Source of the DNA: Coriolopsis trogii
Taxonomy: Eukaryota > Basidiomycota > Agaricomycetes > Polyporales > Polyporaceae
Reading direction: 5' to 3'
Assembly (NCBI GenBank): GCA_020543525.1
Contig: JAHYIO010000039.1
Coordinates: 1,302,001-1,366,000, forward strand
Length of the DNA stretch: 64,000 nucleotides
Part shown: positions 34,719 to 45,146 of the stretch, piece after piece
How positions within the stretch are numbered: position 1 is the first letter of the stretch
How the letters are laid out: every line of letters starts with the position of its first letter
Translations under genes and position numbers: made by a program
The notes under the pieces: generated by a model
Databases searched by the model: none
What the model saw: only the letters and a program-made list of their open reading frames with translations
What the model was told of the DNA's origin: nothing

Positions 34719-35302
34719 TTTACTTCTCGGGGTTGGCGTTCCTGAAGGACAGGGGATGTCAGCAAACGAAGTGATGAGCGGTAAGGAGATAACGAGGGGG
34801 AGTGGATCAGATAGGAGCGAAAGACAAGATGAATGTTTTTCAACACAAGTTGTTCAGTGTGAACTATGCAAGAGATTCAAGTATCATCGTGGAAAGATGG
34901 TAATGGATCCGTCAACAGTCGGAGTGCACGTTGGTGCAAATTGTAGACTGAAGAACGGGAGAGCAAAAGAGATATGATCACTCACATTCTCCGCTTGCCG
35001 CCAGGGAGGAGAGTAACGTTTACGAAGCTGCAGCATTTCGTCAATACTTCATTGTCTCGCAGACAATTCACACTACGCACCGGCGGTTGTAGAGCATCCG
35101 CTTCTTGGCACGGCCCTTAGGCACCTTCTTCTTCTCCTGCTTTTCGACCTTGGGGGTCTGAGACTTGACCTTGCCGGCACGGGCGAGAGAGCCGTGAACT
35201 ATTGGAACAACCAGGGCATTTTAAACAAATCGACGAGGCGCATAGAGACCGTCAGTACGGGAGATACGATGGCAAAACGGAGAGGGAGCGACCTTTTCCC
35301 AT
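34719..35302 (-). CDS. RPS30: 40S ribosomal protein eS30 (four exons, 63 aa)
   Basis: Exons are the complement of 35293-35302, 35081-35198, 34986-35027 and 34719-34740. They join to 192 nt and a 63-residue, very basic protein: [15 protein letters not shown], then the [18 protein letters not shown] core and [12 protein letters not shown] near the end. This is full-length eS30, not fused to a ubiquitin-like domain as in animals. The first coding exon has only 10 nt. The last intron (34741-34985, 245 nt) is far longer than usual here and holds a C/D-box snoRNA candidate. The gene is easy to miss because no exon exceeds 118 nt. Confidence 0.93.
34802..34893 (-). ncRNA. Intronic C/D-box snoRNA candidate, snR60 / SNORD80-like
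   Basis: It lies in the last intron of eS30, on the same strand. In order there is a C-like box ACGATGA (34884-34890), a D' box CTGA (34854-34857), a C' box GTGTTGA (34840-34846) and a D box CTGA (34807-34810). The sequence before D' is complementary to GTGAACTATGC, and the 15 nt before D are complementary to ATAGGGGCGAAAGAC with one G-U pair. From memory both stretches lie about 90 nt apart in eukaryotic 25/28S rRNA and are the two sites served by yeast snR60 and human SNORD80, which direct 2'-O-methylation. The C box has one mismatch, and no terminal stem is obvious directly next to the boxes. Confidence 0.75.
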
Positions 35303-35889
35303 GTTTACTTGCTGTGGGGGACGATGGACGCTGTCGGTGAGTAAGGCGATCGTGGTCCTATACAGCTCTTGTGCACTTTTCAAGCTCCGCTACAATCCGC
35401 CAGCTCGGTACCGCCCGGCCCGTCATCATGATGGGCGTTTACCTTCATGCCTTCCCCATCGTCGCTGTTCTGCTCGCAATTGGCTGTGCTTGCTGCCTCC
35501 GCCCAAAGTCTCATAGTTGTCGCGCCATGACCGTTAGACTCTTGGTGAATCACTCTTGTGCATCTGTCCTGAGAGAGCTCGTCACAATGATGATATATTG
35601 CACACTTTGCCACGCAACATAGCTGCTTATGTGGTTCGGCGCACGCTATCAAGCATGCTTGTGTGAAGCGTGATCGGGCTACGTATAGGACTCAATGTAA
35701 GTTGCCAATAACATTGCTTGAACACCGTCCTGCAGACCTCGGAGGACTGGGACTTGGAGGGCAGAGGAGTAAAGGCTTCTCTCAACCAACATTCATGCAA
35801 GTACGTCATCTTACTAGGTACGTATACGGGTCGTTGATTCAATGATGCAAGTACTATTCTACATCCTCGATATGTTGGTCGAAGTACAC
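35303..35889. other. Intergenic between eS30 and aldo/keto reductase 2
   Basis: Contains the eS30 promoter (-) and the 3' flank of the reductase (-). No gene supported. Confidence 0.4.
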
Positions 35890-37464
35890 TCAAGTGAGAC
35901 GAATCGCTTGTGGGAGTGGCCACTTATCGAAGACTCCAGCGGATCGGGTCATCAGAATGTACTCTGTGCCGTCGCCCTACACAGGACACAAGAGAGGTGA
36001 GTCGCGGCATTATCATAGCCGTAAATGCATCACTTACGCAGAAGTTGTGAGGGAAGCCCTTGTCGAATGGCAGGATGCTCTCCAGGTACTTGATTTGCTC
36101 CTCGGACAGCGAAACGTTGAGGGCGTCGATGTTCGTCTGGAGCTGCTCGACCTTACGACACCCGACGATGGGGAACACATATGGTGTCTTCTGCATCACA
36201 TACGCGATTGCGACTAGCGACAGAAGATATTCAGCTCATGCGCAAGGCAGTGAACCCCAAGACGTACCCGCTTGAATGCTCTTCGCACCGACTTGCTGTG
36301 CGACTTCTTCGAGCGCCTTGCAGACCTTTCGCTCGTCTTCCGTCCGTTCCCAAGACGAGACGAAGGTGGTTCGGCCTGTGGGGATTGCGAACAGTCAGCT
36401 GTCGTTGGCACCCGGCCGCAAGCCTCGTTGACATGCCTTTCTCTCCCGTTTGCCGGCGTCGCTCTTCCTCCTCGTCAGTGCGGATGTGACCAGCAGCAAG
36501 GACGTTCCATGGACAGAGTGCCATTCCTGTGACAAGGGCACTTCAGTTCTAGTCACCCCACGGGCGAGCTCCAGCAACAGCCTCGCACCTTCCGCACGTG
36601 CAAATGGGATGATGTCGCGCTCGAAGTCACGTTGAAGGATGCTCCATGCACCCTGGTAGATGGCAAATGGCGTCTTGCCCATGAGTCGGGCGTAAAGATT
36701 GCATTGGGCGACAATCCACGCGGGTGTGTCCGAAATGCCCTATGCGCATACATTGACAGGTCAGCATAATCCATCCACCACGTCTCGTGCACGGTGCTTA
36801 CCAAGTAAAGGACCTTGCCGGACACGACGAGGTTGTGCAACCCGTTCATAACTTCCTCAATGCTCGAGTCCCAATCCCACTGTGTCGAATGCTTCAGAAC
36901 GGTGCTACACAAGGCAACAATGGCGGATAACGCACCCAGTGGACATACAAAATGTCAATGTAATCGGTGCGTAGCTTCTTCAAGGATGCTTCGACGGAGA
37001 GGCGAAGTGCCTTCACGTTGTTGCCGGTGTAGTGAACCTTCTGCTTGATGTCCTCAGCAGCCCTCTTGTAGTTTGTAGTATACTGTATCAAGGATCGAAC
37101 ATCAGTTCAGTATCTACGTCACATTTGTCTGGTAGGTGCGAAAGTCACATGCCTTTGTCGCGATGACCATTTGGTCACGGATTCCTCGGGCCTCCATCCA
37201 CTCCCCTATAAACTCCTCGGAGGAATCGTCCTGGTACACGTTCGCAGTGTCGATGAAGTTGCCACCGGCCTCGTAGTAAGCGTCAAGCAGCTTGAAGCTT
37301 GACTCTTTGTTCATCGCCCCCATCCCGTACTTGTCCCACTTGTCTCCGATGCTCATCGCCCCCAGGCAAATCGGCGACACGCGTACACCAGCGAGCTTGC
37401 TCAGTTGGCGGTAGCGACCGAGCGGGGTGGGTGGAGTAGGAGCGGCGACCCAGACTGTGGACAT
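35890..37464 (-). CDS. Aldo/keto reductase, aryl-alcohol dehydrogenase (AAD) type, copy 2
   Basis: Starts [20 protein letters not shown] at 37464 and ends [13 protein letters not shown] before TGA at 35890-35892. It has the same eight-exon plan as copy 1 at 22069-23688 and aligns along its whole length: [76 protein letters not shown] and [18 protein letters not shown]. The catalytic Asp, Tyr, Lys and His are all present. Differences are scattered substitutions, so this is an older duplication and not a recent copy. Predicted role as for copy 1: NADPH-dependent reduction of aryl aldehydes. Confidence 0.9.
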
Positions 37465-37550
37465 GGCGGCGTGAGGTGGGTGATACTACTGGACGTGTAG
37501 CTGAAGTGTTTTGGCGGAAGGCTAACGAATCCTCACAGTCACTCTGCTCC

Positions 37551-37559
37551 TATATATAT
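37551..37559 (-). promoter_or_regulatory. TATA box of aldo/keto reductase 2
   Basis: ATATATATA on the minus strand, about 90 bp upstream of the ATG at 37464. Confidence 0.55.
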
Positions 37560-39055
37560 GCTGTCCGTGGACTCGTCGAGGCATGTGAGATCTGGGGAGT
37601 GGGCGTTCTGCGATGTGCGACTTAGCCGCCTCAGCCCCAGCACGAAGACGAGAGTGACGTTCTCTGAGATCAAGAAAAACTTGGCGTGACCCGGGAGGTG
37701 GTACCGAAGCACGGAATGACTCTACTCACCCAAATTGAAGAACAGTTTGCACCGATCGGGCACTTGAAGCGCATCGAGCTCAGCATCCGGTCCCTCCATG
37801 GAGAATGTGTAATTCGCCATCGCCATGTGAGTAAGTCCCGGTACTTACGCCGATCGGAATTCAGCACGCGTCTAGTGACTTCTTGAGGTTGTTCAGTGGC
37901 TCGCTCTAGCAGGGGCAACACGGCCTGCTACGTCATAGACAAATGTTGATACTCAACTTCGACTGCGCTCTAAATCTCGCCAAATTCGAATTTTCGCGTC
38001 CATTCTCATCCACACACCAAGAAAAGTGACGAATGCATCATCTGACCTGATAATTGAGGTATGTTGTATATGCTCGGATGCCAGGTGAAATCCTAGTTAC
38101 ATCAGGATGCTTGTGTAGGACGCATGGGCTGCAAATGACTGGCGCCTAGACTCAATCTTTAGGTAAACGCCGTCCAACAATTCATTACTCTCACACCAAT
38201 TGGCCTCACCGTTGTCCGTTCAGTTGTTTCTACTCCAAGGGACCTGACTCGTTGATGAGTGACCGGGCAGCGGTCTGCACGGAAGATCTTGTCTGCAACA
38301 GACGTAGGATCATATTGACGATGGGGTAACGGCGCGCCACCCTGGCTCACAGCCGTTATACACAACTGTGCCCCGGCGCAACCAGTGGCGCTATGTAGAC
38401 GATGGTGAAGGCGGGGTTCGTGGCAGGATCAATGTGAACGACAGATGAGGTCTGATCGAGGCTGCCATTCTTGATCGACGCAGCCTTTGATCAGCGAAAG
38501 AAGGGGGCGGATGTATTCTACCATCCCAGAGAATCCCTTCCGACGTGTACGTGAGTGCCACCCCATCCATTCCTTGTTCTCGTGCATTTCTGACCAGTCG
38601 GAGGGGCTCGCCCGTATCCAGGGATGTCGAACTCAGCACCGGTGTTGCCATTCGGTCTCACGAGGGGCGCCACAGCCATCGAAGATGAAACCCATTTATA
38701 GCATCGCATTCCAGCGATCAAGTTGTGGCTGAAGCGATTGTAGGGATTTAGACTGTTACGCCTATTGCGGAAAAGTGATGACCTCTTCAAGGCTTGTGCC
38801 CGCCATTTGTGTACTCTTTGGGAGCGGGAAAATAAATGATCATCACAGCGCAAGCAAAATGATAGTGTGTCGGGATGCAGTAGGTTCCGTTCTACATTCG
38901 AGTACATTGGGCGCATCGGGCATAATGAACTGCGACGAGACACTCAAATATATTGCGAACCTCACGTATGAAACGCCTCGAATCCATCCACGCCCTCCTT
39001 CACACCCTCGAACACCCCTATACCACGACCTTGTGCTCTGGGAGCATTGAACGGT
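37560..39055. other. Long intergenic stretch, no gene supported
   Basis: Several short frames exist (for example minus strand near 37730-37820 and 38391-38651), but none shows a known motif or a convincing exon chain. No repeat termini or RNA genes were recognised. Confidence 0.35.
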
Positions 39056-39367
39056 ATGCGAATCACTCATGCGGTCGCTGTCCTGTGTTTTCTATCCTCG
39101 ATGGCGCGATCTGCCCCAGCTCCGAGTCAGCCCAAGATTCTTGCCTCTCAACAAGGGCCCGTCCTTGGGATGGAACCTTGGAGGTTGGATGCCAGAGACG
39201 TAGGTATTGAAACAATTGGAGATCGCAATCATGACTGTTTATTGTGAACGTAGATCCGCACCGAGGAATGCTCAGATATGGCACAGTGTCACACACCTCG
39301 CGCGCACAAGCATATGTTCGGACGCCTTCTCGATGGTGCGCGCGTCTCTTCGCCATGTCTATCGTGA
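39056..39367 (+). CDS. Candidate small secreted protein (85 aa)
   Basis: Exons 39056-39199 and 39254-39367 join in frame over a 54-nt GT-AG intron. The start MRITHAVAVLCFLSSMARSA is a good secretion signal with a likely cut before PAPSQP. The mature part is about 65 residues with three cysteines and no known domain. It could be a small secreted protein of the type common in mushrooms. Evidence is limited to the signal, the intron and the frame. Confidence 0.35.
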
Positions 39368-39928
39368 TTACCCATCTGACTTTGGGGCTCATTTGTCCAC
39401 ACCATTGTCCGCACATAACGTTGATACCTGTGCTCCATCCCTACCCTCGATCCACATTCTGTTTCACTACTCCACGCCGAACAGAGTGGACACTGTCAAA
39501 GCGGCGGACGTCAGGCCATGGACACACTGGTCACTTGCGAGGACAAACACATTCAGAGAATGGTGGCAGCATTTCGTACTCCCTCCTTCGACCTTCGTCG
39601 CCAGTATTATTCTCCGTATTGTCTTACTGGTTTTATTGTAACGTGCCATAGAAGCACTCCCCTACGACATGCTAATTTTGAATCATTATTCTGACCAATG
39701 ATTATCCAGAAACTGGGGCTGCAGTAGTACTCATGAAGTCGATATATCTGACTCAATGATAATCGACTTCAAGTTCAAGTGTCGATCGTCCGGATTAGGC
39801 AATATAGACGCCAGAAAATTGAGCTTCACCGACCATGCTCGCTTAGTTTCATCTCAATCCTTTAGTTCAGAGATCTGCCTGTAGCTCCGCATAGTATTTA
39901 AGAATCTGGCACTTTGGGAGCTTCTACG
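39368..39928. other. Intergenic upstream of SFM1
   Basis: No gene or repeat supported; includes the SFM1 promoter. Confidence 0.35.
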
Positions 39929-40942
39929 ATGGTCTTCTCATACGTGATTGGTGCGTGCTCGGAGGGATATCGGCCGATGCTTACTTCGTTGCAGAGCACA
40001 TGGAAGAGGACGAGGAAACACCAAAATCTATCCCCAAATGGGTAGAGCTAGAGTATATGGTAAGTTACTGACAGTATGCGTTTCTGTTTTTACTCACGAG
40101 ACTGCAGCATATGCGCACACTTGCGGGCTCAGGCTCGACCGTCCATTTCACCCATCTATCGCCGGCATCGTGCGCCACCTTGACCTCACTTTTCTCCGAC
40201 GACTCTCATACTTCTCGAGCAAGTGCTGAGGCACATCAAAAATCTGTTTTGCAGCTTATGGAAGAGAGGGGTGTGTCCATGGAAAACGTCTGTTTGCTGG
40301 ACCCCAAGGCAGAAAAAGTGCTCTCTCCCGAAGATGGCGATGGTCGCTTCGAGTGGTTCTTGTTCGGAGTACGTCTTGCACCCGATCGCAGCAAGTGCAA
40401 AAATTGATATATTTTCTAGGGAATTCTAGGTACGACAATCCACAGCCGTCGTACGCGTCTGCGAGTACTCACGCAGTCGGATGTATGTTCCAGGCGACGA
40501 TCCACCCCGCGACAGAACTTCCGAGCTGCGCGTCCTTGGTTTCCCCAATCGTCATCTGGGTCCGGTGCAGATGACCACGGATACAGCTCTTGGCGTGACG
40601 AAGATGGTCATTCAGGACAAGGGTGTGTTCTCATTCGGATTACTCCGAATGCACGAGTGCTGACTTCTCCATATTAGTCCCGCTAGATCGACTTCCCTTC
40701 ATAGTAGAGTACCTTCTCGCTCAAGTAATAAAACAATTCTAACAGCATGGCAGGACTTTCCAACCATAGTGTTCAACTCGAAGGAAAGCGTAGAGATGCC
40801 TTTCAGTGAGTGAAACAATGTTGCAGTTCTGGTGATTATTGACCATGTTTCAGGATACATCGCAGAAGAGAAAGAACCTATACTGCCACCCGGGATGCGC
40901 GAACATTTGAAGGCAGATCTCGACAAGAGCTTTGACTTCTAG
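39929..40942 (+). CDS. SFM1: SPOUT-type protein arginine methyltransferase SFM1 (DUF431)
   Basis: Eight exons (39929-39950, 39995-40059, 40108-40368, 40420-40429, 40494-40622, 40678-40703, 40754-40805, 40854-40942) give 217 residues. The fourth exon has 10 nt. The protein reads MVFSYVIEHMEEDEE at the start, then KWVELEYMHMRTLAG, FEWFLFGGILGDDPPRDRT, LGPVQMTTDTALGVTK, LPFIDFPTIVF and VEMPFRY. These blocks are the DUF431/SFM1 signature, including the GGILGD-PPRDRT knot that binds S-adenosylmethionine. Yeast SFM1 methylates one arginine of ribosomal protein uS3. No single exon shows the family alone, so the gene appears only after splicing. Confidence 0.9.
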
Positions 40943-41687
40943 TGTTCTGGCCATTCATTGGTAAGCATTGAGATCTTGGAGCGCAGAAGACCTGTTGAGT
41001 CGCCTGATGGCTTGTACAGATCTCCTTAGTTGCCTACTATCGCCCTAGCTGCGCATTGTCCCTGCCTCCGCGTCCGATGATCTGCTCGAAGAAGTCTAGA
41101 TGACAGTGCAACTTGTCCCGTATGCTGCATAAATGTGAAGGTAGCTCCGTATACGTTTGTCTAACTATAGCGTTGAAGGGCATGAGTGTATGTGAACGAC
41201 GCTTGTACGTCAGATCTGCCAAGGTTGGTCAAACTGCTGCCCCAATGACCCGTCCGGACGTCGTAGACTATAGTGAGGGTGGTGGTTGAAATGGTGAAAT
41301 ATCGACGGGAGCAAGACCTGCGTGCGAGCCGCTTATCGCGTGGTGGCGGCAAGACGCACGGGGATACTTCCATGGGAGAATAGTACTACACTGGTTCAAG
41401 AAGAGCAAGTGCACAGCGCGCACATAAGCGACATCTTTCCGCCGTACGTCCATCAACATGTCCCGTTTTCTCATCTCGCGTCTCAAGCCACATGGCGCTA
41501 TCACTGTTTGGACACCTCTACCCATGCAGTGAGATGTGCCTCGCATGAGTGTCCCTGGACGTGGTCTATTCTTACCCCCAGTCAACAGCGCATCAGAATT
41601 CTGGTAACCCGAACGCCAGCGCAACGCCTTAGTCCTTCTTACCACCGCAATGCTCTCTCGTGATCTCTCTGCCTGGCACGTATGCAT
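40943..41687. other. Intergenic between SFM1 and the S41 peptidase
   Basis: About 750 bp without a supportable gene, ending at the TA-repeat promoter element of the peptidase gene. Confidence 0.35.
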
Positions 41688-41704
41688 ATGTATATATATA
41701 TATA
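41688..41704 (+). promoter_or_regulatory. TATA / (TA)n element of the S41 peptidase gene
   Basis: A TATATATATATAT run about 95-110 bp upstream of the ATG at 41798; a short microsatellite in the position of a TATA box. Confidence 0.5.
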
Positions 41705-41797
41705 TGCCGGAGCACTAGGTCAAGCAGTCAACCTCAGCCTGATTGAGATCACTCTCTCGCTGGGTCTACCTCCCCCCTCTGGTTCTCAGCATTCGGC

Positions 41798-44700
41798 ATG
41801 TCGTCCTTCAGCGCCCGTATCGCGGTCCTTACGACACTGCTCAGTGCTTCCGCAGTATCACTCGGTGCACCTGCAGCTCAGGAGGATCCGTGCGCGAAGA
41901 TTTCAGGGTTGCTATTCGTCCCTCCAACCGACTCTCTTGCCTGTCTGAAGTCCTTCCCATTCAATGAGACGCTGCGGCAGAACGTTCTCACAGTTGTCTC
42001 GCGCGTGTTCGACTTCTACACGTTCGAGGACTTCTACCTTCGTTCGCCTCCGCCATTCCAGGACTCTACTGTCAACATCCGTGCTGAGCTCGCAAGGATC
42101 AACAGGACGCACTACGCCGTACGTACTGCTTCTGTGAAGTTCCTGCGCCGATTTCTGACCGCGCGCGTAGACGGACTATGATTTCAATCACGACCTGTAC
42201 CTGTTCACCGCTCAGCTGAACGACGGACACACCCGTGAGTCGCCGATTTGATGCGTAGTCTGTACGACTGCGATGACAACGACGACGTTGATGCCGCGCG
42301 TTGCCCTGTAATTCACTCACGATCATCGGAGATCGTATGTGAATTGACAGACAGCGACGCGTCTGAAGGCGTGCTTGTCTCCCATGCGGGTCGTCACCAG
42401 CTTTCGAGGCATGGGCGCGTCTGACTACCATCCCATACAGGCTGGTTCCCCAACTGCTTCACGACCTTCCAAAACTTGCTGCCCGCACCTGTGGTGACGC
42501 TCGAGGAAAATGGCGTCCAAGGCGTGTTCGTCGCGCCCGACTCGGTCGAATTGATCAACCTCCTTGGGACAGACTTCACCAACTTCTTCGACTCCATCGG
42601 CTTCGACTGGCAGCGCCTCGCGGGGGCGCGCGTGCTGGAAATCGAGGGGCGGGAGGCGTTCGCGTATGCGGAGTTCATCGCGGAGACGCAGTCCTCGAAC
42701 TACCTCGACCTCGGCGTGCGCGTGAACAGCGCGTTCAGCAGTTATCGTATCTCGGGCACGGACTTTTCGCAGCGGTTCGGGGACATCGCCGGCCCGGCGT
42801 TCCCCGACTTGACCCATCTCACTATGAAGCTCATCCCGGTCAACTCCACCAAGGCGGAGACGGTGCGGATCCCGTTCTTGTCGAGCTACTTGGGCTCGTT
42901 CTTCCAGAACAAGGAGGAGTTGTGAGTATTTGCAGCAGCAGCGTTGGTGTATCTGGCGTGAACGCTGATCGCTGCCGATAGCTGGGAACAAAACTGCGCC
43001 CCGGTCGCTGGAACGAACGGCGTCGACTTCAAGAACTCTGAGGCACTTCAGAAGTTGGCTCTTTCGAAGAAGACACGCAAGCTCGCGAAGGCAAACGTCG
43101 TCGAGGGTATCGTGCCGAAGCTCGCTGTTGGATTGCCTTCCCAGTTTGAACCAACGCTGCCCACGGTCGGCGGGAGCGAAGGTGTAATCAAGTCCTACAT
43201 CCTGCCTGACAACAAGACCGGCGTGGTGCGTTCATATACAGTATGATTGCCATTGCTTGGTTGCTCAAACCTATCTTGTGCCTTGATGTAGATGTTCGTT
43301 GGGTCCTTCGAACCGGATGACTTCTTCCAGTTCCAGACTGACGTCCAAGCTACCATGTCGGAGTTCCAAGCTGCAGGCTTGACACAGCTCATCGTCGATC
43401 TGACGAACAACGGCGGTACGTTACCCTCAATATAGACGTGGATGTGTTACATTGACACGAGTTGACGTCCTAGGCGGTTTTGTGTGCCTGGGCCACTTCC
43501 TTCACGAGTTCCTCACTGGCACCAAGAGCCTCGGCAGCTTCCCGAACCCGTGAGGCCAACCGATACCATACCATGGAACTGTTGCTGATCCCGTCATAGA
43601 GGCTTCCAGTCGACGAACCGTGCCAATCCACTAGCACAGAAGATCGTTGCCTCAGACATTGCTCTCGGGTTAGATGACAACTTCTCGTTCTACACTGCTG
43701 ACAACTGTGCGTTGACACCTCTTCTTCGACTCGGGGTTCATGCTAACATCCAACCGCAGTCGCATTTTTGAATAATACCGAGATGCCTGCGGATTTCAAC
43801 TACATGAAGCCAAGTCACACTAGGGTTATCAACGGACAGAAGTTCACGGAGTCTCAGCGTTTTCTTGTACGTCTTGGATCGATAGAATGGCGCGATATGG
43901 GACTGATCAAGGGGACAGGACGTGTGTCCAGTCAGCGTCGATATTCCCGAAGAGCCCCTTTTCCCGCCGGGGTACGTAGCAGTCTTCTTTGACCAAGTGC
44001 GTCCTAGCTGATGCGCGTATGTTCCGTGTTATAGAAAGATTGCAATCGGTTGGTTTACGTCCAGTTTGTACATGGCACCCTGACTTAGTGCGCATAGTCG
44101 GCAATGCGAACTGTGCTTCGACCTGCGCGATGTTCAGCACGCTCATGAACGAACGCCACAACACGACCATGGTGGTCTTCGGTGGCAAGCCCGGCCTGCC
44201 CATGCAATTTAAGGGCATGGCTGGCAACCAAGTTCTGGAATGGTTCGACATCGACTCGGAGATCAAGACGGCGAATCTCAAGGATGTGAGTGCCTTCGTG
44301 TGATACCGTACTTGGCGCTGAAGGGCATTGTGATCACCAGGACCCTCTCGCTCCACCCGATCTGTGAGTGTCTCGAGTTCCAGTGCATCAAGGGGAGTTG
44401 CGCTGACATGTACCGCAGGCTCGTTAACGGAGACTTCCGGTAAGCAGCAATGTCTCTCTTCGCTTTGTTACCATGACTGAGGCTGGGGGCACACCTTCGA
44501 CCAGGCACAATTGGCGTATTGGTACGTCCGACAACTCAGGTGCAATATGTGTGATCGCGATTGACACTTGATATTTCTGTAGCATACAGCTTCCTCGACG
44601 AGACCAGGCCGATCGGTGAGTAGCATGCTCCGTATTGTGAAGTCCGACATGCTAATCACGGTATCTAATCCAGAATACGTTTCGGAACTCCCCCATGGTG

Positions 44701-44896
44701 AGTATCACCCTCTCCGTAGTCTATATCACAGTATAACGTCCTGTCCCACACAGTGCGGCTCGCGTACACTGCCGACACGTACAACAACCCACAGAACCTC
44801 TGGACTTTTGCGTGAGTGCGCCCCAGTGGCTCTCTCCAGGATATAAGCGTGCTGACAATTCTGGTCATACATAGGGCGGAAAAGGTCTTCTCATGA
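41798..44896 (+). CDS. Secreted S41-family serine peptidase (fungal CPAF/UstP-like branch)
   Basis: More than ten exons, roughly 650-700 residues. It starts with a clear signal peptide (MSSFSARIAVLTTLLSASAV, cut near SLGAPA). An N-terminal helical part follows (DPCAKISGLLFVPP, then NHDLYLFTAQLNDGHT). The protease core has IVDLTNNGGGFVCLGHFL, the S41 strand-glycine block, and NANCASTCAMFSTLMNE, where the serine between the cysteines is the expected nucleophile. The last exon ends AAEKVFS before TGA at 44894-44896. Fungal members include UstP of ustiloxin clusters and many secreted peptidases; no cluster partner is nearby, so a general secreted protease is more likely. Confidence 0.85.
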
Positions 44897-45146
44897 AGGC
44901 AGTCTACGGAGATCAACTTGTTCAGGTACAGCGTAGTTGAGTTTCGTAGAACATGTATTCAGGACGAAGGATGTTGCCACGGCGGTGTTTCGAACCCCAA
45001 ACGCGCTGAGATGCAGAAGAGCGCTCTGAGGGTTGCCTAAGGGAGACTACGTCATCTACAAGGTTGTCCATTGACCACTACCACCGTCATAATCCCTGGC
45101 CCTCATCGCGCAAGTCTTTGTCTGTATCTGCTAGTGATTCTCTACT

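Noticed and set aside
34770..34777. Perfect C-box sequence GTGATGA on the plus strand in the eS30 intron
   Set aside because: Wrong strand for an intronic snoRNA of eS30, and no D box at a suitable distance.
37670..37921. Minus-strand two-exon frame starting MANYTFSMEGPDAELDA
   Set aside because: It could be spliced to an open stretch, but that stretch runs through the TATA region of AAD copy 2, and no domain is recognisable. Kept as unsupported.
38391..38943. Minus-strand frames with NTGAEFDIPGYGRAPPTGQK
   Set aside because: The peptide looks protein-like but matches no family I know; no start, exon chain or conserved motif could be built.
41798..44896. UstP-type peptidase as a marker of a ribosomal-peptide toxin cluster
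   Set aside because: No precursor peptide with repeats, no DUF3328 oxidase and no tyrosinase lie nearby. A stand-alone secreted protease is more likely.
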